Source: Methanothrix sp. (GTDB taxonomy: Archaea; Halobacteriota; Methanosarcinia; Methanotrichales; Methanotrichaceae). Taken from it: a DNA stretch of 34,542 nt. The DNA is taken from assembly GCA_011620785.1 (NCBI GenBank), contig WOYM01000063.1:1-34542 (forward strand). The letters run 5' to 3'. Position numbers and translations under genes: made by a program. Under the pieces are notes generated by a model. It made no database searches. It saw only the letters and a program-made list of their open reading frames with translations, and was not told the origin of the DNA. Every line of letters begins with the position of its first letter. Positions within the stretch are counted from its first letter, which is position 1. Positions 15,947 through 24,125 of this stretch are shown in pieces.

Positions 15947-18031
15947 ATGGCAGAACTAATCAAAGACATTATCGATCAGGCAAAATCAGCAGACAGAACT
16001 TACCTCATGGAGCATGAGAGCAAGGCCATTTTGGAGGAGCTGGGGATATCCACAACCGGCTCTGTGGTAGCGAGAACCGAAGAGGAAGCAGTGGAGATAT
16101 TCAAGTCCCTGGCCAGTCCAGTGGCCTTGAAGGTTCTCTCTCCTGATGTAGTCCATAAATCCGATGCCGGAGGGGTCAAGCTCCATTTGAATGAGGAGAA
16201 CGACGTCCGGCGAGCCTACCGGGATATTGTCAGCTCATTTCAGGGAAAGCTGGTGGAGGGTATCTCTGTGCAGAAGATGGCCCCGCCGGGAATCGAGGCC
16301 ATCGTGGGAGTGGCAAACGACCCCACCTTCGGGCCGGTTCTGATGTTCGGCCTGGGGGGGATATTCGTTGAGGTCTTGAAGGATGTCAGCTTCCGCTCCA
16401 TCCCCATCACCCGCTCAGATGCACAGGAGATGATCGAGGAGATCCGGGGGTATTCCCTGCTCAAGGGCAGCCGGGGCCACTCTGCGGATATCGAGGCCTT
16501 GAAGGATCTACTGATGAGGATATCGGATTTCGTGAACTTGGAGCCCCGCATCTGGGAGATGGATCTGAATCCAGTGTTCCTCTATCCCCATGGTTGCACT
16601 GTGGTCGACGCCAGAATCATCCTGGGCGAGCCCAGGGCCAGTCCACCCGCCGGGAAAGAGAAGCAGGATCTGCATGACCTCTTCTATCCTCAGAGCATAG
16701 CGGTGATCGGGGCTTCCGGCACCCCCGGAAAGCTGGGCTGGAATGTTTTCACCAATCTGGTCAGCCACAAGTTCAAGGGTGAGCTCTATCCCATCAACCC
16801 CCGAGCAGAGGAGATTCATGGCATCAAGGCCTATCCCCGCATCAGCGCGGTGCCTGAGCCGGTGGATGTGGCCATCATTCTGGTCTCTGCAGGCATGACT
16901 GCGGATGTAGTGGAGGAGTGCTGCCAGTGCGGCGTGCGCTATATCGTGGTCGAGTCGGCCGGGTTTGCGGAGCTGGGGCCAGAGGGCAAGAAGATCGAAT
17001 TGCAGATGAAAGAGATCGCAGATAGGTATGGCGTGCGACTGCTTGGACCGAACTGCTCGGGGATCATCAACACTCACTGCAGCATGGTGCAGTCCATAGG
17101 GATTGTGGATGCCTTGAGTCAGGGCAACATCGGCCTGGTCTCCCAGGCAGGGGTGTGCGCAGCCGGGATGCTCTGGGGTCTGCGCCATATCATGGACTTC
17201 GGCATCATCGCCACCATCGGCAACAAATTGGACATCAATGAGACCGATATCATGGAGGCGGTGAGCAAGGATGAGAACATCAATGTCATCTGCATGTATC
17301 TGGAGTCGGTGAAAGGCGGAAGACGGTTCATAGACCAGGCTCGCCAGATCACCATGAAAAAGCCCATAGTGGTTCTCAAGTCCGGCCGGACCGAGGCGGG
17401 AAAGAAGGCCGTGGCCTCCCATACTGCCTCCCTGGCTGGAAACGACCAGATCTACAGCGCCATCTTCCGCCAGTCGGGGATCATCCGCGCCCGGGACTAT
17501 GAGCATATGTTCAACCTTTCCAGAGCTATATCCAAGCAGCCCCTGCCTGACCGGGAGGGGGTTTTCATCATAACCTACGCCGGCTCGCTTGGAGTTATTG
17601 CCGCCGATGCCATCATCGACAATGGCATGCGCCTCTCCGAGCTGGAGGAGCCTCTGAAGAAGAGGCTGATGGACCTTTTGCCGGACTATGTCTGCGGCAT
17701 GAACCCGGTGGACTACACCTTCAGCCAGGATGCCAGGATTGTGAAGAGCACCATAGAGATCGGGGTGGATAGCAATGATGTGGGCAGCTTCATTGTCATC
17801 CTCCAGGCGGAAATCCTGGACAGCTATGTTGATACCCTGAAGAGCATCGACTACAAGGGAAAACCCATCATCGCCTGCGTTGCCGGAAAGGAGTTTGAGA
17901 TGCCCGGTGTCATAAAGATGGAGAAGGCGGGAATACCGGTCTTCTCGACCCCAGAGCAGGTGGCAGATGCCCTGGGGATCATGTACCGGCACTACAAGAG
18001 GGTTAAACAGTCGAAGAAACAAAATTTTTAA
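15947..18031 (+). CDS. acetate-CoA ligase (ADP-forming), fused beta-alpha subunits
   Basis: This 694-aa fused ADP-forming acyl/acetyl-CoA synthetase interconverts acyl-CoA, ADP and Pi with acid, CoA and ATP. The N-terminal part (1-225) is an ATP-grasp domain (ALKVLSPDVVHKSDAGGVKL). Residues about 240-370 are the CoA-binding Rossmann domain (SIAVIGASGTPGKLGWN), followed by the two ligase domains. The phosphorylatable His of the alpha part is in SHTASLAG (H492). The ATG at 15947 is used because upstream sequence in frame lies in the divergent promoter. The order, ATP-grasp first, is the reverse of the usual alpha-beta fusion. Substrate (acetate versus aryl or branched acids) is not determinable here. 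T-rich sequence follows the stop. Confidence 0.9.
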   Translation: MAELIKDIIDQAKSADRTYLMEHESKAILEELGISTTGSVVARTEEEAVEIFKSLASPVALKVLSPDVVHKSDAGGVKLHLNEENDVRRAYRDIVSSFQGKLVEGISVQKMAPPGIEAIVGVANDPTFGPVLMFGLGGIFVEVLKDVSFRSIPITRSDAQEMIEEIRGYSLLKGSRGHSADIEALKDLLMRISDFVNLEPRIWEMDLNPVFLYPHGCTVVDARIILGEPRASPPAGKEKQDLHDLFYPQSIAVIGASGTPGKLGWNVFTNLVSHKFKGELYPINPRAEEIHGIKAYPRISAVPEPVDVAIILVSAGMTADVVEECCQCGVRYIVVESAGFAELGPEGKKIELQMKEIADRYGVRLLGPNCSGIINTHCSMVQSIGIVDALSQGNIGLVSQAGVCAAGMLWGLRHIMDFGIIATIGNKLDINETDIMEAVSKDENINVICMYLESVKGGRRFIDQARQITMKKPIVVLKSGRTEAGKKAVASHTASLAGNDQIYSAIFRQSGIIRARDYEHMFNLSRAISKQPLPDREGVFIITYAGSLGVIAADAIIDNGMRLSELEEPLKKRLMDLLPDYVCGMNPVDYTFSQDARIVKSTIEIGVDSNDVGSFIVILQAEILDSYVDTLKSIDYKGKPIIACVAGKEFEMPGVIKMEKAGIPVFSTPEQVADALGIMYRHYKRVKQSKKQNF

Positions 18032-18052
18032 ATTATTTTTTAATCATTTTTG
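18023..18052 (+). terminator. T-rich terminator after the acetate-CoA ligase gene
   Basis: The stop codon is embedded in an A/T stretch with T5, T6 and T5 runs, typical of archaeal intrinsic termination. Confidence 0.5.
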
Positions 18053-18130
18053 AAGCATGATAGCCCCTTTCCCGAAGAGATAAGGTTTAAGATCTTCCTG
18101 GTATGCTATGACATGGAGGTTATCAGGAGA

Positions 18131-18730
18131 ATGGGATTTAAGTTTGTTTTTATGGCGTTGGCCCTGGTCGTTTGCCTCTCGGCAGCGGCCCTCGGCGCCG
18201 ATGCAGTTCCGAAGTTTCCCACTGAGGATATGTCCGGCAGTGTGATCCGTGAAGAGGTTCAAGAAGGACTCTATGGCGCTGCAGATGATCCATCGCTATC
18301 TTTTAGAAATGAGAGCCTGTTTTATATCGACAGACAGACGGGGATGAGCCCCAATGCCGTCACCAAGGTGCCTGTCAGGTATGTAGCAATAGCAATAGCA
18401 GGGAACTGGTCCTTTACCCTTACCGGAGCAGCTACCAGCTACCTCACCCTTAATCTGTACCAGAACCAAGATGCAGTATCGGGATATGGTATACTGATGC
18501 AGAATGGAAACGCAGCTCAGGTAACCGCTGCGGGCACTATATTGGGCGACAGAGTGGCCCTGTTCGTGTCCCCGGTGCAGAGCCAGGGCCTTTATCGCTT
18601 GAGCCTGACCATAACCCCGGGATCCATGAACGGCAGCTTCGTCTACACCGCTCCGGGAGTGACCCAGCCGGGCATAGCCTCTGGAAAGCTGCTGTCGGTT
18701 CAGCCGGTGGCCGTTCCAGCTATGGCATAA
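18131..18730 (+). CDS. exported protein with signal peptide, unknown function
   Basis: This 199-aa protein has a clear signal peptide (MGFKFVFMALALVVCLSAAALGA, shown here only by its parts: basic start, hydrophobic core FVFMALALVVCLSAA, cleavage after ALGA). The mature part is about 176 aa, beta-rich, with many Ser/Thr/Asn and sequons such as NWS and NGS. There are no Cys in the mature part. The start at 18131 is chosen because GGAGGTTATC lies 10 nt upstream; an in-frame ATG at 18113 would be at the predicted transcription start. A TATA-like box is near 18083. It is convergent with srp54. I do not recognise the family. Confidence 0.75.
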   Translation: MGFKFVFMALALVVCLSAAALGADAVPKFPTEDMSGSVIREEVQEGLYGAADDPSLSFRNESLFYIDRQTGMSPNAVTKVPVRYVAIAIAGNWSFTLTGAATSYLTLNLYQNQDAVSGYGILMQNGNAAQVTAAGTILGDRVALFVSPVQSQGLYRLSLTITPGSMNGSFVYTAPGVTQPGIASGKLLSVQPVAVPAMA

Positions 18731-18882
18731 TGCGGACTTAAGGCTGGCAAGATCGCAAAATACCCTGGCGGAATAGATCCGTCATTTTTTTTCAGTTGCG
18801 CCAGTTAAGCCCGCGATTGCTATATCATTTGATTGCTGTATCATCTGCATAAAAGAAGCTTGAGTGGTGAATGCAATTGTAT

Positions 18883-18905
18883 TTGAAAATCGATATGATT
18901 TTCAA
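18883..18905. terminator. inverted repeat between convergent genes
   Basis: TTGAAAATC-GATAT-GATTTTCAA is a perfect 9-bp stem with a 5-nt loop. It lies 26 bp beyond the srp54 stop (leftward) and 150 bp beyond the exported-protein stop (rightward). A bidirectional terminator or an RNA 3' end stabiliser is plausible, though intrinsic hairpin termination is not the main archaeal mechanism. Confidence 0.45.
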
Positions 18906-18931
18906 CAAAAGCAGCAATGTCCAGAGCATCG

Positions 18932-20269
18932 TTATGTCTTGGCGCCTGGGTTGAACCTCTTCATCATCCTCTTCATGTTCATCTTGCCCATGCCTCCTCT
19001 CATCCCCTTGAGCGCCTTCTGCATGGCTTGATGGGATTTGAGCAGCTCGCGGACGAGGTCAGGCGAAGCGCCGCTGCCCTGGGATATGCGCTTGATGCGC
19101 GAGGCGGTGATGATCTTGGGGTCATCCAGCTCTGCTGCGGTCATGGAGTCCATGACCACCCTGTATTTGTCCAGCCTGTCCTTGGTCATCTGATACTCTT
19201 TGTCCGATAGCTCAAAGCCCAGACCTCCCATGGGCAGCATCTGCATGATCTGCTTTAATGGTCCGAGCTTGTTCATGGCCTCCATCTGCTGGTACATATC
19301 CTTGAGGGTGAACTTGCCCCGCATCAGGGACTCGACATCCACCTCCTGCTCGGTCTGAACCTCCTGGGCCCGCTCGATGAGGGTTTTGATGTCACCCATC
19401 CCCAGCATGCGGGAGATGAAGCGATCGGCCTCAAACCGCTCTAAATCCGCAGGCGTCTCGCCCACTCCGATGAAGGCCACCGAGGTCTTGGTCTCAGCCA
19501 CCGCAGAAAGGGCTCCGCCGCCCTTGGCAGTGCCGTCAAGCTTGGTGATGATAACCCCGGTGATGTTGACCGCCTCGTTAAACGCTTTCGCCTGCTCGCT
19601 GGCCTGCTGGCCTAAAGCGGCGTCCATCACCAGCAGCTTCTGATCGGCATTGACCACTGCGTGGATGTCCTTCATCTCCTGGATCAGGTCCCCCTCCAGG
19701 GCATGCCTCCCTGCGGTATCGACGATCCGGATATCGTATTTTTTTGTGGCCTCCAGGCCGTTCCTGGCTACAGCAGGGGCATCGGTGTTGCCCCTTTCGC
19801 CGTAGAAGAATATGCCCTGCTTCTCGCACAGGGCCTTGAGCTGGTCATAGGCTCCCGCACGGAAGGTGTCTGCGCAGATCACCGCGGTGCGCAAGCCTTT
19901 CCTCTGGAAGAAGGTGGCGAGCTTTGCTGCGGTGGTCGTCTTCCCCGAGCCCTGCAGGCCCACGAGCATGATGTTCTGCTTTTTCAGAGGGATGTCGGCA
20001 CCGCGGCCTACAAGGTTTATCAGCTCCTGGTAGACGATGTTGATCACATGCTCCCGCGGATTCATGCCCGGAGCGGGCTTCTCGTCCAATGCTCTTGATT
20101 TGATGGTGTTGGATAGCTGCATCACCAACTTCACATTCACGTCTGCTTGCAGGAGGGCGCGCTGAATCTCCCGCACCGCTTCGTCGACCAGTGCTTTATC
20201 TATCTTGTTCGCTGAGGCAATCTTCTTTAGGGCATTGCGCAGCGATCCGCCTAAGTTGTCCAGGACCAT
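18932..20269 (-). CDS. srp54: signal recognition particle 54 kDa protein
   Basis: This 445-aa SRP54 is the GTPase that binds signal sequences and SRP RNA and docks with FtsY. An N domain (1-95) precedes the G domain with G1 GLQGSGKT at 104-111, DTAGRH, and TKLDGTAKGGG. The Met-rich M domain (about 310-445) contains the RNA-binding helix-turn-helix with SRIKRISQGSG and ends in a Met/Gly/Lys-rich tail. Length is normal for Archaea. The ATG at 20269 lies close to the predicted transcription start: a TATA box is at 20298-20309, so the leader is very short. Confidence 0.97.
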   Translation of the reverse strand: MVLDNLGGSLRNALKKIASANKIDKALVDEAVREIQRALLQADVNVKLVMQLSNTIKSRALDEKPAPGMNPREHVINIVYQELINLVGRGADIPLKKQNIMLVGLQGSGKTTTAAKLATFFQRKGLRTAVICADTFRAGAYDQLKALCEKQGIFFYGERGNTDAPAVARNGLEATKKYDIRIVDTAGRHALEGDLIQEMKDIHAVVNADQKLLVMDAALGQQASEQAKAFNEAVNITGVIITKLDGTAKGGGALSAVAETKTSVAFIGVGETPADLERFEADRFISRMLGMGDIKTLIERAQEVQTEQEVDVESLMRGKFTLKDMYQQMEAMNKLGPLKQIMQMLPMGGLGFELSDKEYQMTKDRLDKYRVVMDSMTAAELDDPKIITASRIKRISQGSGASPDLVRELLKSHQAMQKALKGMRGGMGKMNMKRMMKRFNPGAKT

Positions 20270-20297
20270 AATGCTTCCATTTCTCGTGGTCTTTAAG

Positions 20298-20309
20298 CCA
20301 TATAAATTG
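20298..20309 (-). promoter_or_regulatory. srp54 promoter TATA box
   Basis: Leftward, CAATTTATATGG is a strong box A placed about 30-40 bp before the srp54 ATG. Confidence 0.5.
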
Positions 20310-20577
20310 TTTCTCGATGTTAAACGTATCCCAGGGAAGAGGTGTCGACGTCCAGTCGGTTGGCATTACCTGAAAAGCGGACAATTCCCAAGGAGTTCAA
20401 GCGTTTATGGTCGATTATGAGTTCATCCACCCCCCGTTAAAAAATTTTGTACTTCATAGCCAAGTATATATTTCATCCAGCCTATTATACTATTGGATAT
20501 TTCGACTACAAATCGTCTTAGACACCGATAGCCTGGGCGGTGGGTAGCGATGCGGGCAGAATTGCCATAAATTGGAG
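20310..20577. other. upstream region of the papain-like gene, no gene seen
   Basis: This is part of the 317-bp gap between the srp54 start and the protease-like gene. It contains a TATA-like sequence (AAGTATATAT at about 20462-20471) that could drive the rightward gene with a leader of about 90 nt. No protein-like frame or RNA gene is apparent. Confidence 0.35.
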
Positions 20578-20586
20578 ATGAAGACA

Positions 20587-21630
20587 ATGGGAAAGACATA
20601 TTCGACCGGGCTGATAGTATCGCCAGCAGAGATTCAGCATAATATGGCCATGTTTGCCGCCATGGCAAAACTTCTGAAGGCGGTGGAGCCTCCCTCCTCC
20701 TTTGACTGGAGGAGTTTTGAGGGCAAAGACTATACCACCCCCATTCGCGATCAGGGAAAATGCAGCAGTTCCGTTGCCTTCGCCACCGTCGCCCTGATGG
20801 AGTCCATGATAAAGATCGCAAATAAGGACCCTAAATTGCAGCCCGATCTCTCTGAGGCCTATCTTTTTCCCCGGGGAGGAGGAAAGTGCGAGAGCGGTGC
20901 CCAGTTCGTGCGGATGCTCATGGGGGCGGAGTCAGGGGTTTGCGATGAGCTCTGCTCTCCCTATGCTGGAGACTGGAAGCCATGCCCGGATTTCAAGAGC
21001 AGATTGACTGCCATCACATCCTATAAGACCATCTTCAGCCCAGAGCAGGCCAAAGCCCATATCGCCTCAACCGGGCCGCTCATGAGCGGACTGTCGGTCT
21101 ATGCAGACTTCTTCGACCATGATGGCGGGATTTACAGTCAGGATTATGGGGACTTCGTAGGCAACCATGCCATTCTGATCGTTGGCTATGACGAAGGGGA
21201 GAATTGCTGGATAGGGAAGAACTCCTGGGGTCCCGCTTGGGGGGAGGGAGGATGGTTCAGGATCAAGCAGGGAGAGTGCGGCATAGGCTCAGCTTTTCCA
21301 TTCTATTCCGCTGCCATCAGCTTGAGTCCTGCTCCAACCTCGCCACCGTCACCAGACATCGCCGCCCCGATCGACGGCACCTTGTATGTAACCATGACCA
21401 GAGCCGAAGAACGCGATGTGATCTTGCTGGTGAACAATAGGGAGATCGGAGCGCTCACCTTGGGCGAGACCCTGACTGCTGGGGAGTTCAAGAGGGGTGA
21501 TACAATCCAGTTCGACCTTGTGGGAATCGCTCATAAAAACGTCTGCTTCCCATCGGGCTGGAGGATATGGACTCTCAGGATGGATGGAGGAAAGTACGAG
21601 TTCCGGGTTCTGGAGCGGGATAAACGATAA
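20587..21630 (+). CDS. C1A papain-fold protein with Cys-to-Ser active-site change
   Basis: This 347-aa protein has a papain-like core (about 38-245). FDWR marks the start of the mature-type domain, then DQGKCSSSVAFA, where papain has QGSCGSCWAF. Q56 (oxyanion hole) is kept, but the nucleophile position (residue 62) is Ser and the next residue is Val instead of Trp. The catalytic His is present (GNHAILIVGYD, H194), as is the Asn (GKNSWGPAWGEGGWF, N212). A Ser/Pro linker (247-257) leads to a C-terminal beta-rich domain of about 90 residues. There is no signal peptide and only a short pro-region. The ATG at 20587 is chosen for a GGAG 9 nt upstream. It is likely an inactive or serine-nucleophile member; the role is unknown. 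Confidence 0.85.
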   Translation: MGKTYSTGLIVSPAEIQHNMAMFAAMAKLLKAVEPPSSFDWRSFEGKDYTTPIRDQGKCSSSVAFATVALMESMIKIANKDPKLQPDLSEAYLFPRGGGKCESGAQFVRMLMGAESGVCDELCSPYAGDWKPCPDFKSRLTAITSYKTIFSPEQAKAHIASTGPLMSGLSVYADFFDHDGGIYSQDYGDFVGNHAILIVGYDEGENCWIGKNSWGPAWGEGGWFRIKQGECGIGSAFPFYSAAISLSPAPTSPPSPDIAAPIDGTLYVTMTRAEERDVILLVNNREIGALTLGETLTAGEFKRGDTIQFDLVGIAHKNVCFPSGWRIWTLRMDGGKYEFRVLERDKR

Positions 21631-21780
21631 CCACAAGGTTTATTATCATTATAGTTCGAACCGCTATCTGCGGTGTTGAAATGGCATTCAGCTCCCGCGA
21701 TAGCAGCATCAATCGATCACCGATCGCATCTCTGCCAGGGAGTGGGAATTAGGGCAGGATGCGCATTTAGGAGGATTAAT

Positions 21781-22236
21781 ATGGCAAAGATTTTTAGCAT
21801 AATGGTCCTGGCAACCATGCTGGCATTGATAGCGCCTGCAATTGCCCAGCTGCCTTCTGAGGCAGTAGCTAGTAATCGCGAAGATATTCCTGCAATAAAC
21901 AGGAGCATAATAAATCAATTTGATCCCACGTATGTATGGAAGAATCCATATGCTTTGGATCTATCCGGAATCAGTCCGGCAGTATTTGGGAACATCGCCT
22001 TCGCCAAGAGCGCTGGTGGCATGTCATCGGCACTATATACCGAGAGCATCAATGAGTTTTTGAGCCGCGATCCTGATGCCGGCAAGAGCAATATCACCGT
22101 CAATGCAGCCAGAGTGGGATTGACGACAAAGGCCGCTTTTGTTGGAAGCAGTGTGCGAGGGAGCCCATCCGCACCTGGGAGCACTGCAGCGTCACCGAGC
22201 GTCGCAGAAATGCAGAATGAGACCAATCAGATCTGA
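21781..22236 (+). CDS. small exported protein, unknown function
   Basis: This 151-aa protein has a typical signal peptide (hydrophobic core IMVLATMLALIAPAIA, cleavage probably after AIA). The mature 125-residue part has no Cys, is rich in Ser, Ala and Asn, and ends in a low-complexity Ser/Ala/Pro segment. Sequons include NRS, NIT and NET. The start is firm: TAGGAGG with 5-6 nt spacing before the ATG. A possible TATA lies in the AT-rich stretch near 21640-21655, giving a leader of over 100 nt. It is adjacent to the papain-fold gene in the same direction. The family is not recognised. Confidence 0.7.
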   Translation: MAKIFSIMVLATMLALIAPAIAQLPSEAVASNREDIPAINRSIINQFDPTYVWKNPYALDLSGISPAVFGNIAFAKSAGGMSSALYTESINEFLSRDPDAGKSNITVNAARVGLTTKAAFVGSSVRGSPSAPGSTAASPSVAEMQNETNQI

Positions 22237-22414
22237 GTTTGTGAGGATCTGCCAGGCTTCTGCCCGGCATGCTGCCTCATGATCCAGGCGTCGTCCCATG
22301 CCAGAAATGGAGCTTTAAGGCCAGAAGGGCTTCTCAGCAGGGACTCCCCCTGGAAATCAGATCGTTTTTCGCTCCTGCGCGCCAGATGGACCGGCGGCTG
22401 GCCGCAGCCATCAG

Positions 22415-22777
22415 CTACTCCATATCGCCTTCTTCCACTGCCTCCCTGGGGGCAAGCATCAGATCGTTGAACAGCAGGATCTCGATCACCTGGGCGACAT
22501 AACGCCTCTGCTGGAATCTCTGTATATCCTGGTTCATCTTCAGCTCGGCATCCACCTGTACTCGAATCAGGCTAAGCCTCATATCCCTTTGCTCCTCCTC
22601 CTTGATGCAGAGGCTGCATATCTCTTTTAGTAGCCAGGGAAGCCTCATGGGATTGCGCAGTGCTCGGGCCACGAGGAGTATATGGCCCTTCGGCTCTTTT
22701 ACCTCATCCTCGCCGGTGAGCAACATCAGGTCTCCGAGAGAGAACTTCTCGCCGTTAATCGTTATGGTGTCATTCAA
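22415..22777 (-). CDS. hypothetical protein at the end of the cobalamin operon
   Basis: This 120-aa soluble, mostly helical protein has an N-terminal segment TITINGEKFSLGDLMLLTGE and a charged, Glu-rich C-terminus. Two Cys (CSLC) sit in the middle. The start is a TTG (22777) overlapping the cobY stop as TTGA, with GGTGAT upstream, so it is translationally coupled to cobY. The coupling suggests, but does not prove, a role linked to cobalamin assembly. I do not recognise the family. Confidence 0.65.
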   Translation of the reverse strand: MNDTITINGEKFSLGDLMLLTGEDEVKEPKGHILLVARALRNPMRLPWLLKEICSLCIKEEEQRDMRLSLIRVQVDAELKMNQDIQRFQQRRYVAQVIEILLFNDLMLAPREAVEEGDME

Positions 22778-23376
22778 ATAAAATCACCTTGCAGTATTCT
22801 CTCGCAGAGGCGGAGGTCCTCTGCCACATTCACATTCACTGCCAGCTCTATCCTCTCCATTATCAGATGATAATCCTCCTGCTCTCTCTCGATCTCTCCT
22901 CCGTCCAGCACATTGATCCCTGAGGGCACGATCAGCTGGTCCCGGTAGTTGAAGAGGGAGTCGGGCCTCCGGCCCAGACGGCTGTGCAGGTCCAGTGGAG
23001 TGTGGGTGGAGAGTGCAGGCTCAGGACGATCCTCATAGACCTCAATTATGGTATCGATGAGCTCGCTTGTGATCAGGGGCAGATCGGCCATGATGACCAT
23101 TATGGGATCGGTAACCTCTGCCCCATTCACTGCAGAGATCATGTCCGGGACAAAGCCCATCCCCGGGGTGTCCACCACAGATAGATTCCAATCCCGTGCC
23201 CAGGCCCGGGTGAGGGGCACATTCTCAGTGGTGGCGACGTAGATATTCTCCACCGAGCTCTCCTCCAGGGCCAGGGCTACATACTCGATCAGCTTCCGGC
23301 CGAAGATGGTCACCATGGGCTTCTCTCCCCTATTCAGACGGGAGCCGCGTCCTCCAGCCATCACCAGAGCGTCCAG
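22774..23376 (-). CDS. cobY: adenosylcobinamide-phosphate guanylyltransferase CobY (CTG start)
   Basis: This archaeal GTP:adenosylcobinamide-phosphate guanylyltransferase activates the lower-axial attachment site for CobS. The nucleotide-binding loop is MAGGRGSRL, followed by GEKPMVTIFGRKLIEYV and MADLPLI. The family usually begins M-D-A-L-V-M-A-G-G; here the codons read CTG GAC GCT CTG GTG ATG. A perfect GGAGGTG (23384-23390) lies 7 nt before that first CTG, so I place the start at 23376 (about 200 aa), overlapping the cobS 3' end by 16 nt. The nearer GTG and ATG (23364, 23361) lack a ribosome binding site at proper distance. Confidence 0.9.
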   Translation of the reverse strand: MDALVMAGGRGSRLNRGEKPMVTIFGRKLIEYVALALEESSVENIYVATTENVPLTRAWARDWNLSVVDTPGMGFVPDMISAVNGAEVTDPIMVIMADLPLITSELIDTIIEVYEDRPEPALSTHTPLDLHSRLGRRPDSLFNYRDQLIVPSGINVLDGGEIEREQEDYHLIMERIELAVNVNVAEDLRLCERILQGDFI

Positions 23377-24125
23377 GGCAGAACACCTCCTAACACCAGG
23401 GCGGCAGCGAGAGCGGTCACCCGTGCAATCTCATTTGTCGCTCCAATGCCGTCACCAGTCGCTCCTCCGAAGTTTCTCTTCGAGACCCATACCAGGTAAA
23501 GTGAGGCCAGCTGGGCAGCGGCCAGGACCGCCAGTCCTAGAGCCCCCAGGGCAACTGAGCAGATGACCGCCGATATGACCAGGCCCAGGAGGAATTGGCC
23601 CTTATCCGTCCTCTGAATCATTATCTGCCCAAAACCCTTCTGCAGGGAGCTGGAGAAGGCAGCAAAGGATATCATAGCCTCTTTGGCACTGACCTCTGCA
23701 GTGAGAAGTGCCAGGGGCAAGAGCCTCTCCGGCAGGCTGGACAGGACGGCAAATGCCGCCAGGACTAAAACAACGATATATAGTCCTCCTCCGGTTCCCA
23801 TGTATACGTCCTTCATCGCAGCGATCTTCTTCTCCCTTGTGCCGTGAGCGATCACACCATCAGCAAAGTCTGCCAGGCCGTCAATGTGGTTTATGCCGCA
23901 TAGCCAGTAGATAGCGACTATTGCCACTACGGCAACAATGCTCGCCGGAAATGCCTGCAGAGCGATGTAGGATACCGTTCCCAGGATTGCCCCCAAAACC
24001 AAGCCCACCAGGGGAAAGACATAGACATGGTTCATCAGGGCTTCCACCCCCTCCATGGATATGCCTACCGGTATGGTGGACAGCCATCCGAAACCGGATT
24101 TAAAGGCGAACAATCGGCCCGTCAA
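23361..24125 (-). CDS. cobS: adenosylcobinamide-GDP ribazoletransferase (cobalamin synthase)
   Basis: This 254-aa polytopic membrane enzyme joins adenosylcobinamide-GDP to alpha-ribazole (phosphate), the last assembly step of cobalamin. Several hydrophobic helices are evident. The conserved acidic motif GINHIDGLADFADG, required for Mg2+ binding, is intact, as is GGATGDGIGATNEIAR near the C-terminus. The start is a TTG (24125) overlapping the cobZ stop as TTGA, with GGGGAGCG upstream. Gene order cobZ-cobS-cobY is a coherent nucleotide-loop assembly operon. Confidence 0.95.
   Translation of the reverse strand: MTGRLFAFKSGFGWLSTIPVGISMEGVEALMNHVYVFPLVGLVLGAILGTVSYIALQAFPASIVAVVAIVAIYWLCGINHIDGLADFADGVIAHGTREKKIAAMKDVYMGTGGGLYIVVLVLAAFAVLSSLPERLLPLALLTAEVSAKEAMISFAAFSSSLQKGFGQIMIQRTDKGQFLLGLVISAVICSVALGALGLAVLAAAQLASLYLVWVSKRNFGGATGDGIGATNEIARVTALAAALVLGGVLPWTLW

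Noticed and set aside
16508..18022. A 504-codon leftward frame opposite the acetate-CoA ligase
   Set aside because: It is the antisense shadow of a well conserved gene; its His- and Asp-rich composition comes from codon bias on the other strand.
22237..22414. A possible riboswitch or RNA near the cobalamin operon
   Set aside because: The region is at the 3' end of the operon between convergent genes and shows no cobalamin-box-like sequence.
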